Positions 1-10,223 of a DNA stretch of 64,000 nt are shown here, one piece after another (within the stretch, counting starts at the first letter, position 1; the number at the start of each line of letters is the position of its first letter). The stretch is from Sclerotinia nivalis. Lineage: Eukaryota; Ascomycota; Leotiomycetes; Helotiales; Sclerotiniaceae. A program made the translations under genes and the position numbers. The notes under the pieces were generated by a model, which was given only the letters and a program-made list of their open reading frames with translations, was not told the origin of the DNA and did not search any database. The stretch spans positions 1,178,001 to 1,242,000 of the forward strand of contig JAPEIS010000011.1 of the NCBI GenBank assembly GCA_029531795.1, given 5' to 3'.

Positions 1-1327
1 TTTAAGGACCTTGTTGAAATTAATACCTATCTTTCGACAAAATTTCAACGAAGAAAGTACAAAAAACAGAATCATAACATTTTTATTGCTATGCCACGAT
101 GAAATTTTGACCAAGCACGAAAAGCTGGTGATGTAATATGGAAAGTGTTGAGCAGTTCAAGGGTCTAATATTAAATCAATATCAGGGGCTCATTATTTGT
201 ATATAGTAGGATCTTACAATTGTGATGTCTATCATTTCATATCTCTTCGTAACTACCATTTGTCCATAACTGATATGTGCCTGCCTGATGTATGATTTTA
301 ATGTGTGCCTGCTTGAATTTTCCCAATCCATGTGTACCTGCCCAATTTTTATATCATCAATGCCACAAGATCAATCATCCACCATGTAATTTCGGGCGCC
401 CGGTATCACTCAAATCGTCGGTATAGGTCCCGATGGCTGTCTTTTATCGAAGATTTTGGTCGTATGATTGATCCGATAAAGTATATAGATTTTCCACAGA
501 AAGGATATTGGGGAAGCACGGGAGGCAATCATTGAGAGATGGGATATATTCAGTAGTAAGGTTGTATGGTACAACCTTCAAGGAATTAAGGTGGTGGAAA
601 GCTGGCCGTAATGGATAGCTTGTAGTTTCCTTGGAATTAAGGGGATGTGGTCTCCCAATTTTTTGCTTTATCCCTCCCTTCCATTTGAAGAGATCTTGCC
701 ACTGTTTAGAGTGGTCTAGCGCGGTTCAATGCCTGACCACCTCTAGATATTTGCTAGGTTTGAATGTTTTTATAAGCAATGGATATGTGGGTTTAAATAC
801 GAATCTAATGATATATCATTTGATCAATTTGATTGTATTGACCATTAAACAGATAATCAATATTATTCATGGTAGAATAGAATTCTGTAATTAATAACTT
901 CGAGGATACTTCCCTTTTCTGTACGAGGAAGGTGCTATTCGTGTTTATCCGGCATCTTTCATACTTCCATTCTCTTATCTAACACCCTCAAGTATTATTC
1001 AGATATCAATTTGGTACATTTTAGCTATTTATATTTTCATTCTGAACCTTCATTCCCATTACATTCATGAATCAATGATATTGTAGCACATATATCAAAA
1101 AAAATACATTCATCGCTTGATTACTCTAAGTTTTCACTATTCCAGCTCCCTAAAATATCTCAACAAAGGGTCACTTCATCAATGTAAAGTCCAATCAACT
1201 GATAAAGCAGACTTGTGGTGGAGAAGGAATGCCACTAAAGTCGAACTTGACACTAGATTGTTCCACTCAATCAGCTACAGAATTTCATTTGAACATATAT
1301 ATTCCTGATTAACTCATTACAATAATA
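1..1327. other. AT-rich intergenic stretch, no supported gene
   Basis: Only short open frames of up to 87 codons are present, without family motifs, coherent splice signals or codon structure. I see no tRNA or repeat here. The window edge lies here, so flanking gene ends or untranslated regions cannot be excluded. Confidence 0.5.
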
Positions 1328-1452
1328 TCCGAATTGGTGTAGTGGTCAACACGGCTCGACTTCATGTCCTAGGCTCAATGTTTCGTTGTATTCGAGGATG
1401 TTGAGCAAATGACAATTTCGGGCAACCCCAGGTTCGACTCCTGGATTCGGAA
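1328..1452 (+). tRNA. Intron-containing tRNA, Glu-like (probable anticodon TTC)
   Basis: The 3' half is a clear tRNA: T arm CCAGG-TTCGACT-CCTGG (1428-1444), acceptor ATTCGGA plus discriminator A (1445-1452) pairing perfectly with TCCGAAT (1328-1334). The D arm is GTGT/ACAC (1337-1352) and both pol III promoter boxes are visible (A box about 1335-1345, B box about 1431-1441). The anticodon stem GCTCG (1354-1358) pairs with CGGGC (1419-1423). Placing the intron one base after the anticodon gives TTC at 1361-1363 and an intron of about 53 nt (1365-1417). Body and T-loop sequence are Glu-like. Odd: position 33 would be C instead of the near-universal T, and the 5' anticodon arm can also pair as GCTCGAC with GTTGAGC inside the intron (1400-1406). 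The isotype and functionality are therefore uncertain. Confidence 0.7.
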
Positions 1453-2057
1453 TTATTTTTGCACCTTTCATACCTCTTGCTTTTTTGAAGAAGCTCTGTG
1501 GAAAGAGCTGTTTCTTTTTGAGGAAATATTTTAAGAAATGGGATAAGACGGGGAAGTGGAGGGGAAAGCTCCGTTTGCTAAAAGGGAGTAGCTTCCATGA
1601 AATATTAGATCGATAGATGTAAAGTTAATTTTGAAGGTTCAGATTACTTTCAATTCCCGAATAGGTTAGTTTAGCAAAATTATGGAAGAAGAAATAAATC
1701 TATATTGAATTCTAAGTGGTTATAAATGTCCAGATGGCTCTGAGTATTCAAGTACGATCGGTGGTAGAGATAGCGTCAAGTATTTCACGGGATTTGAACA
1801 TTCATGTGACTTACACACTCTGATGTAATCCACTTTCGCGGCTTTTGACTTTAGTTCAAATGGAATTCGCCTTGATGTGAGTCCTGGTTCAAATAGAAAT
1901 CGTCCTAATTTTGATTAAGTTAGTGACCTTCTGCGTACTTAAAAGAAGCATTCCCTCCCTGTCTTGCTGTAAATTTTTCTCTTCAGCGAATTTCAAACAA
2001 CCTAAACCGAACAACCAACTGAGATTCCAAAGAAGACCCAAAAAAAACTCTTCAAAC

Positions 2058-2409
2058 ATGCTTAAGCTTAGTATTGAACAACGCAGAAAGATGTTTGCCA
2101 AGCTCATGAAATATGAGGAGGAGAGTAAGTTTCTCTCAAACATACCTCATCAACTCACTCAATGCTAACGTCCATATAGAAGAGGCAAAGGCGGAGGCGA
2201 AGGCAAAGATGGAGAAGGATGCCCGAATGAACCGGGTCGCTTTCGCGGAGTTACCGCTCTCCGAAAGGGATGTTGTCATGGCGGCTCAGGGGAGAATCGA
2301 GGCCCGGGACGACGTTGTTCCTTCCGCTGCATATTATGCGGCTCTTACCAAGGAGCAACGTGCGGAGATGTACAACGATTTGCTTCTCACCTCGGAGCCT
2401 GAGTTGTAG
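2058..2409 (+). CDS. Small hypothetical protein, two exons, 98 aa
   Basis: Exons 2058-2124 and 2180-2409, joined by a 55-nt intron with donor GTAAGT, branch GCTAAC and acceptor ATAG; the joined frame is open for 98 residues. The product is charged and alanine-rich, begins MLKLSIEQRRKMF, has a Glu/Lys/Ala helical stretch at the splice junction (about residues 18-33), and ends in acidic SEPEL. No signal peptide or membrane segment is visible. The start was chosen because it is the first ATG in this frame; the open frame upstream has only a TTG. I do not recognise the family. The clean intron and the marked shift to GC-rich codon use inside exon 2, relative to flanking DNA, argue that it is a real gene. 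Confidence 0.65.
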
Positions 2410-3879
2410 GTGTATGGTTGTTGTATGGATATGGGGGAAATTGTTATATTAAGATATCATGTAACCATATACAATGCAACCAAATCTCCGACCATTTTAA
2501 TCTTTCCCCGTAACATATGTACTGCCTGAGTTCTGCCGTGATGAAAGTTCGCTGTTGCAGAGTACAACCCTAAAGCTAATTTTAAGCTAGTCCTAGCCCC
2601 TTCACTCGCTTAGCCCTAATCCCACACACCCCCATACTTTAGCACACACACCATCTATCTAACTTATTGAACTATCCATTCTATGACGCCATATTCTATA
2701 GCTCTAATGTCTAGACTAATTATGAAAGATTCCTTAGCCTGTTTAGCGAACGCTAACCCTACTGAATTACCACCTTGTTCTATGTACTCAAAGGCCGATG
2801 AGCGCTATAATTTATCGTGACAAAACACGGCAATATTTTTACCAGATTGCAAAGTTATCGCCTTTCACATACTCCATTATGAGGAGCACTGTAACACATC
2901 ACCCGGTATCGGGATTTCAGTTCCCATCGCAATATCTTCCTCTTCATCTCACGCAGACTTTTGCCCCAGGTTTGGAAACATGTTAACCATGGAATAGTAA
3001 AATTATTGCACTACGCTAAATTAGGCTAGAACGTCTTATTGGGGTTTCAAGGATGGTAACGGTGGAAGTGTCTAGTGAGTTAATTTCTGCATTGGAAGAC
3101 AAATATTGTAGGAAATTATTAATAACTATAAATCGGCGCAGACGGATGGCAGCTCTTGCCTACAGCATATACTATATGAATCTTTCACAAAGGGGATTTA
3201 ATATGTTATTATGGGATACAAGTTTAAATTCGCAGTACATGTGCCGCGATCTCTCAATCGCGAGATTTATATTGGAAATATATGATGACCGGATATTTAC
3301 TCCCTCGGGACTCCTGCCTCTTTTTCTCCGTCTCTTGCATTGTGTTTTTAAGAACAACTTCCTATCGTCCGCAGCATGTAGGGTCGTATTTTAATCAAAG
3401 ATCATATGATCAGCATTTCGACATAGTGAAAAAAATTAAGGGAGCACAACGGCAGATACCTTATACATTGAAATTAATAGTAGGCCATATACAAGCCTTT
3501 GATCCGAACTGTATTATTTTCATCTTTAATAATTACTTCGAGTTAATAAAAGATAACCTTAAGCATCTATTTTAACATTCATATCTATCTGGCCTTCTTA
3601 TAAACTTTCACTGGGATATAGCTAGCTAGTGTAGTCAAAGCGCGCATAGTCCTATAGATATTCAATAGCTGGAAGTGACTCTTCATTATAATCAGCTCGG
3701 GCCAGTTTCTTTTACAAATGGAATATGTGTTTGAATATTTTTCCACCAGTACCACTATTTTTAATTTTTTAACCGCTTCTATCCTACCTCGGTGAAAATT
3801 ATAAAACAACGCAATGCCATTGCAGCAATCAAAAATTAACGAAACAAGTAATGATACAGCCCAAAGAACACATATTCCA
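2410..3879. other. Intergenic, no supported gene
   Basis: AT-rich with several short overlapping open frames (up to 113 codons at 3053-3394) on both strands that show no motif and no consistent codon pattern. The stretch would include the 3' ends of the flanking convergent genes. Nothing else was recognised. Confidence 0.5.
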
Positions 3880-4452
3880 TTACATTCCTACCGAACTTCC
3901 TCGTTCCAGTTTAACTACCTCAAAATACCTATCTACACCCCCCCCAGCCCCCGCAGTACCTGATCCACTCCCCGCACTCTTGCCACCTCCCTTGGCAGTA
4001 CTTCCCCCGCTATTCGCACTAGCATTACGTTTCTTAGCTCCTCCACCACCGGCATTACTGCTTCCGCTTCCAGATGTCTTGTTTCCTCCTTTCGTGGCGC
4101 GAGTTTGTATTTCATTTGTTTCTTCTGAATTATCATCGGCTGCGGTTACAGTTGGGGTGGCGGTGGGGAGAGTAGTGGTCTCGATATTGGTGCTGCTGCT
4201 TGAGCTGAAGGAGAGAGAATGGTGTGGAGCATTCTTGAACCCGCTGCTGGGAAGAGCGGTGAATTTGGGGTTAGAGGCGCTGAATGCGGTTGGATAAGGT
4301 TTATCGGTTGCGGAATCCATGGAAACAAAGTTAGCAGTCGGATGAAGGTGAGCATGTGTGGCGAAAGAAACGTCGGAGAACTGGATTGGGGAAGCAGAAA
4401 TCATGGAGATGAGGAAGACGGCAGTCGCGCTGGAGATCTTGGTAAAGTGCAT
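3880..4452 (-). CDS. Secreted Ser/Thr/Gly-rich small protein, 190 aa
   Basis: Single-exon frame starting MHFTKISSATAVFLISMISA, a typical secretory signal peptide with cleavage probable near residue 20. The mature part has no cysteine. Residues about 75-115 are Ser/Thr/Pro-rich and likely O-glycosylated; about 122-170 are Gly/Ser/Ala/Lys-rich low complexity containing a KKR stretch that could be a Kex2-type dibasic site; the tail ends in a less biased segment with DRYFEVV. There is no hydrophobic C-terminus, so a GPI anchor is unlikely. Probable destination is the extracellular space or cell wall. Base composition (runs of CCACC/GGTGG) is unlike the AT-rich surroundings. No family was recognised; orphan secreted proteins of this size occur among fungal wall-associated and effector-like proteins, but no function can be assigned. 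Confidence 0.75.
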   Translation of the reverse strand: MHFTKISSATAVFLISMISASPIQFSDVSFATHAHLHPTANFVSMDSATDKPYPTAFSASNPKFTALPSSGFKNAPHHSLSFSSSSSTNIETTTLPTATPTVTAADDNSEETNEIQTRATKGGNKTSGSGSSNAGGGGAKKRNASANSGGSTAKGGGKSAGSGSGTAGAGGGVDRYFEVVKLERGSSVGM

Positions 4453-5690
4453 TATGATGGTTTGGTTGGAGGGGTTTTGTGATTGGATGGAGGTATTGTT
4501 GACTTGAATTGTGCATGAAAGAGGTGGATAAATCGAGGTAAGGATTGTTCGAATCCAGATATGAGTATTGAAATGAGGTGGGAGGTTTGAGGAGTGCTTT
4601 AAGTGGGAAATGAGAATGATAATGGAATTGGAATTGGGACTATGATGAAGTGATGAGAGGATTTGACTTTGGAAGGGGAAAGACTTGAATATATAGATAC
4701 CGAACCATAAACCGTATGTGAAGATTTAGGAATCTGCAACCATGACTGGAATATTTCTTCAGTCACTCACGGCACCAATGTATAGGTGATCAATCCTTCT
4801 CATTTCTCTCCCGACCATTTTTACCTGCCTCGCTGCGAATCGACCGACTACCAATAATGCTATGCCGCTCACACGAAGGAGACGCCATCTAGTCAGCAAT
4901 CAGCACGAGATCTCATGAACGAAAGCGAGACACTTAATGTCAATCTGCATAAGATTGAAGGGATGAAGTAAAAGACAACTGAATGGACACTTAATGTCAA
5001 TCTGCATAAGATTGAAGGGATGAAGTAAAAGACAACTGAATGGTTCTCTAATGAACTCCATATGCCATGCCGTTTTGAGAAAACGCTATCTCATCAATGA
5101 CGAGTGAACAAAGCCAAACCTTGCAAACAAAAGCGAAAGCGAAAGCGAGAAGCCCAAGAAAGAGTAGACAAAATCGAAGGAAACAAGGCTGAAACAAATG
5201 AATGATAATCTGATGGATTCGAAGGATGAAACCTAAGAATCAGCCATCTCAGAATTGTGTAACTATAAACCTCATTCCGATTGGTCGCCAGCAGGATGCT
5301 GACGTTATTTCTAGAAATTAAGTTTTCCTTTGGCTCTGCTACTTTTAATCCGGTATACAGCCTTATAATTATAGATCAATTGAACAGAAAAGAAATAGTT
5401 TATACATCAGAACCTTGCAAAATATAACCCTTTTACTGCCGAACCCACAATTCAACTTTCTCCACCATCTCCGCGTTCCACCCATTCAATCCATTCCCCA
5501 TCCACTCCACAGCTTCTAATTCTCATCGCTGGGCTCGCATTAAGAGCACACTCAATTACCGTATGTTGTCTCATAGTTTCACCAATTATACGCCCACAAA
5601 CCGGCCCAGAAATCGAGAAGCTTAACAGCATGATTTTGACCCATTAAATCATTCTTGCTGCTTGCACGCAAACTAGCTAACCATGCTGTT
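4453..5690. other. Intergenic; upstream region of the secreted-protein gene
   Basis: The proximal part is the presumed promoter of the minus-strand secreted-protein gene, with a TATA-like ATATATAG near 4690. The middle holds the tandem duplication listed separately. No coding sequence is supported. Confidence 0.5.
4929..5043. repeat. 57-bp direct tandem duplication, two copies
   Basis: Two adjacent copies, about 4929-4985 and 4986-5042, each beginning GACACTTAATGTCAATCTGC and ending AAAGACAACTGAATG. They appear identical on reading. Lack of divergence implies a recent duplication. The unit is not coding in any long frame. Confidence 0.95.
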
Positions 5691-7260
5691 GTGTCACTAT
5701 TTCAAGTGAATTTATCACGATGATGGCGGCGCCAGGACACAAGAGGTGGATTGCGTAGATTTGTAACAGCACCATAGATTCTCAATATCGGGATGGTGCT
5801 CGGGCAGATCATTGATACGATATTCCTCGAACTGAGGCATGCCAGGGATAGTGAAGCATGCTTGCATATCGGCTAGAGCCCCTTCACGTCGAGCTACCAT
5901 CTCATATATATGGCACCAACGCATGAGCGGGATAGGATGTATCTCTACAGAAAATGTCCTGATGCCTCGGAGGCAAGTAGTTGCAATGGTATCAACTGGG
6001 GGTTAATGCCCGTTTCGGTGCCTCCTGCAAACAAGCAACGTAGATACACTTCCGCAGCAACACGATCTCCAATGTCCTGGGGTAAGTCTCCGCCAATATA
6101 GATGATGACTTGAAGGTTAGTAGCACAGTAATCAAGTAACCCAGGCTTCTGTGGCAGTTCTCATCAGACAAGTGTAGAAGGAGATAAAACAAACATATCT
6201 GTGCCAACGCGGCGACCACGGAAGACATGAGTATTGCTATATCGGCCGGCGATTTCTTAAGGGCATTCACAAATCATTGAGCCGCCGGAATAGGAGCTGC
6301 CACTGAGGCAACAACATAAGGATTAGCACCAACTAAGAGCTGGGCAAGAAGGGCTCGCTCACCAAGAATATGAACTTCGTTCTCGCATTAAACCTGGAAC
6401 AACTCATATGGAATGGTGGCAACGTCACCATAACACATTTGCGTCTAAAAAAAGGTATCTTGAATAGAAGTAATTTTACCGGGTGTCTCACAGGTATTGG
6501 CATTCAATACCTGGGTGCATGTTCCGTGTGCCCAGATAAGAGGCTTTGGTATCGTGGTCCCGGATGTATGCCTTGCATAGGCAGCATAGGCAAATCAGGC
6601 ATGGAACTCAAAAACAACGCATACGAGACCTATATGATGACAAAATAGGTTATTCGCAGATTCTCAAAGGTATTACTTAACACGTAAAACAGATACTGCT
6701 TAGTAAGAAGCTTTTGAGCTGATGGCACCATTGAATGACGTAGCGGTTGCACGGTATCCAGAATAATACGGGCAGGTGGTGGGATAGAGCCCGATGTAAT
6801 TATTAGTGTCCGGTATTGCAGGTGATCAAATAAGGCTTGATGTGCAGTTGGACTATTGCGGGAGATGTCACAAAAATCTAAGAATACATATTCATCAGTA
6901 CACATACGAGCAGTAGAGAATATGAAAAGCGAAAATAAACAAACTGTATAACCAGCTTTTGCTGCGGCAAGAACTAAAGCTGAGTAGAGCACGTCGTTTG
7001 TGCCGAAATAAGCCAAAACCTCAGAATTAGTTCAATATTCGCCGGGACTACCAAGCTGTTCTGCCAGCAACCAAGCCAGGCCGTAAATAATGTTAGCTAG
7101 CTGTCCGTAGGTAATAGCTAATACACTAGATTCGCCCACCCATTCACCATCCATGGCATTCGGTGTCTCACGTATCAGTCGCTCGACAATATTTGGCGGC
7201 AGAGCGTTTTACCATTGCGCAACGTGTTCGTGATTCATCGCCATGAGCAAATCTGGGTTG
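5690..7260 (-). pseudogene. Decayed NRPS-like adenylation (AMP-binding) enzyme gene
   Basis: Minus-strand translation gives ordered fragments of a fungal adenylate-forming enzyme. Starting near 7220 are LPPNIVERLIRETPNA, then ITYGQLANII, then LAYFGTNDVLYSALVLAAAK (6950-7020), RNSPTAHQALFDHLQYRTL, a segment near 6530 reading WTHGTCTQVLNANTCETPG, NALKKSPADIAILMSSVVAA (6190-6270), ETYPRTLEIV, and YEMVARREGALADMQACFTI (5830-5910). The order matches the N-terminal AMP-binding domain of NRPS-like reductases. The frame is broken by several in-frame stops (for example after HVAQW and after SPGEY) and by repeated frame changes, and no downstream carrier or reductase domain is seen. It is a relic; repeat-induced mutation or neutral decay could both explain it. 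Confidence 0.8.
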
Positions 7261-7529
7261 AAAAGGTAATGTTTGGAAGAAGTTGAAAAGATAGTTGAAT
7301 GAATGTTGAAACAGAAGGCAAAATTGCTTACCGCTAAGTATGTGACTCGACTTCGAAGCAGTAATGTTTCATTACATTTGCAAGTTTCGACGCAAGCAAC
7401 GTGATTATTGTTATTTGAAGTTGCCTGGTACTATCAAGTTCGATGTGATCAAAGCGTTGTTTTGACAATAAGACAAGATATGATGAATTCTTTCGGGGTG
7501 GCTGTAAGGTGATGCAGAAACGAAGAAGT

Positions 7530-8480
7530 AAAAACTTTTGCTTTGCGTCAATCCAACTGTTGGATCTGATCCACCAGACTCTGTTTACTCAGATAAGGTT
7601 TTTGATGAGATACTGCGCCGTGACCTGGAGAAAAATCAAGTAATGCTCTCCACTGGAGTTCTAAGTACCGCTTTCATGCAGTTGACCTTGCCGCTGTTGG
7701 ATAGCCAACAGACACAGGCTCAAAATGATGTTTCGATGGTTTCTTTATGGTGAGATAAATGATCTGTCCGAGTATATAGAATCTCCAGATAAAACATATG
7801 AGTTGAGCGATGTAGTTGCCCAGTTCAATTCAGGACCATGAAAATAATAGTATTCTGCCACATTTTTGGCTTGGCAGAGGGAGCTCACAGCGGGGAATTT
7901 TCAAGATAAAGCTCACGGGAAGCAACACAGGCCTCACCGGGTGTTAAGTAAAGATGAAATTGTCTCCACACAGAATGTGCCCGAGTATATTTGCATTGGC
8001 GTCAACTTGGTCGAACCCCTTTTCAAATCAAACAGTCCGTATTTAATGATTTATATACCCGCGGCTCGATGATAGAGAAAATGTAAATGAGGAGCTAGTG
8101 GAACAGATTTTAGCAGCGGTAGCATCTCGCGAAGATAGGCGCATGTCTGCGAGCATTCATTCTCATTTATGAAATGGCTTGTCGTGAATTCGTTGTTCGC
8201 ATTGATTTGGTGTTATCTACTTCGGCGACCTTGTTTTCCTCCACGCTTCGAACTTTCGTGAATCGATTGTCTAAGTTCCCGGTAGATGAAATTTGCAAAA
8301 ATAGGAGTATATATGGATCACGTTCTGGGCGCTAGGCCCCCTTATTCTGACGGAGATATCGGCGTTAAGCCAAAGTTGTGGATTTTAAAGAGTTCAATCT
8401 GTCAATATGCCAGGAAGATGAAGGAGGATGTTGATGCACGATCGTCTTTAATTTCATTGAGGTCCATTGGGTAATATATG
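7530..8480 (+). pseudogene. Degraded coding-like segment, family not recognised
   Basis: Successive plus-strand frames read protein-like but shift every 150-250 nt: VNPTVGSDPPDSVYSDKVF and LSTGVLSTAFMQLTLPLLDS (7545-7740); VLSKDEIVSTQNVPEYICIG and LVEPLFKSNSPYLMIYIPAA (7940-8070); NEELVEQILAAVASREDRRM (about 8090-8150); and a final frame 8286-8474. Continuity of protein-like text across stops and frameshifts suggests one decayed gene lying just upstream of, and divergent from, the adenylation-enzyme relic. I could not identify the family. Confidence 0.4.
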
Positions 8481-10223
8481 GGAGTGGTAGTGGCAGTGGC
8501 AGTAGTAGTATTTGGTAGCACCTCCGTCAATATGAGTCATGGTGTCAGATATCAGATATCAGTAAGCCGCGCAACACCAAATTGATGCCTTGAAAGAGTC
8601 TTGGGGCCAAGTGGAAATCATCTTCTATTTCGAAAAGTATATTATATGTTGAGAGTGGCGATCAAGAAATATTTATTAGATCGATGATTTTAACAACAAT
8701 AAGGTTAAGCTTACCGACAGAGTATAGGACACCGGACCGCAAATATTAATATTTGTTCATGATTACTTATCTTATCCCATCCCATCCATTTGTCATCTCA
8801 GCCGTCTTTACTCGAGTAAGCACAGAACAACAGCCAAACACAACATTCATTCCATCATAACCTTATCCAAACTGCATTCGGCAGATACCGCTAGACCGCT
8901 AGCCCGCTTAAGCCAAGACCCTTTTGGCGGGGATCTCAAGTTCCAGCCTTATGCCTTTTATTCGATAGCTTGACACTATTATAATTCGACAATCTACTAT
9001 CAACAACCTCATTCAACTCTTACAATATTGCGTCGCAAACATTTGCAGAGTTTTCTGATGAAATTTATTTAAATGAAATATTCTCGAAGCTCATATTTGA
9101 TCGTTGAAATCAAATAATAAACTGGTGGCGATACTTTTCATTATCCTGCACTAAATTTCTAGTATCAAAAGACCTGGACCACCAATACATTTTATCCACC
9201 CTTGTGAGTAGTTTGGCAGCCCAGAAATTCCCGCACTTTTGAAGCAGTGACTGACTGTGTATGCAGAATATGCCATTGCATATTGATATCATATACTGTG
9301 CATGATATAATACATTTTCCCTACTTTCCGAGTCGTTCTCTCGACAAATCAGAATATATGACAGCTCGGTCCTCGGACTCCCCCGAAAGACCATAATAGA
9401 TATCTCGAATCTGCAGGAACGGTTTTTGGTCATTTCCGTTATTGGTTTGCGCTTTATTGGTTTGCTCATTCCAAGTTGAGTGGGAAACGTCATCGAAGCG
9501 ATTCCTGGACATTCGGCTTTCGCGCTACCGACCCACCGTCTCCCTCGGGAACATCAGTAATAGTCAGTGTTGCTTCTAAACCGACAGGTGCTGTCAATAC
9601 TGTGGGTGGTTGCTATTAGTTCTTGGAAAACTTCCGTGGGCAATCTTGGGACAATTGTGAATACGCCATAGGGCCTGGTATATCATTGGCAGAAGGAATT
9701 ATCTGTGGAGGCTTGGATTCAAGGAAGAAGATACTTTGGAATTTGCTCTCTTAAACTTTGACGAGAAGGGAAACCTGAGTTGCTTTACCCCCGTCATCGT
9801 AAGTCATCAAGAGGCAAAACCAAATTCTTGAAAGGGGGTCATCAATTTATATGTGAGATTCTTAGTGCAGTCAAACACCGCCGAGTGGACGTAAGGCTAT
9901 TTGTCATCTGCATCTATAGTTCTACCTCCACCACCTGTTTCCAATAGGGCCTGTCCGTTCTCTCCTCTAACGAGATTCGGGCTGCTTCACCTATCGAACT
10001 AGGGGTTGATCGTCTGGGTGCAAGCCACATCGCCTCCTCGTACCACCCTTTTCATTGGCCACTTCGATCAAGAAGGGCCGGCTTACACCGAGTCTCTGGA
10101 GGTGAGAAATTGATAAGATATCCTGTATTTTGGCCAGAGCCCGCTCCTGTGAGCTTTTGAGTAAATCAGAACCTTGGCCTGTCCTCTTTATTTCTCTTCA
10201 CAAATCAATAATAATTTATCATC
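8481..10223. other. Intergenic; upstream region of the Zn2Cys6 gene
   Basis: No supported coding sequence. The distal part is AT-rich; the last roughly 250 bp would include the promoter and leader of the regulator gene that starts at 10224. A short GGTAGTGGCAGTGGCAGTAG stretch near 8488 is simple-sequence. Confidence 0.45.

Noticed and set aside
3053..3575. Overlapping open frames of 113 and 97 codons
   Set aside because: No motif, no splice logic, no codon bias, and equally long frames occur on the opposite strand in this AT-rich DNA.
4537..4560. GTTCGAATCC resembling a tRNA B box
   Set aside because: No matching acceptor stem, D arm or A box at the right distance on either strand; it lies in the leader region of the secreted-protein gene.
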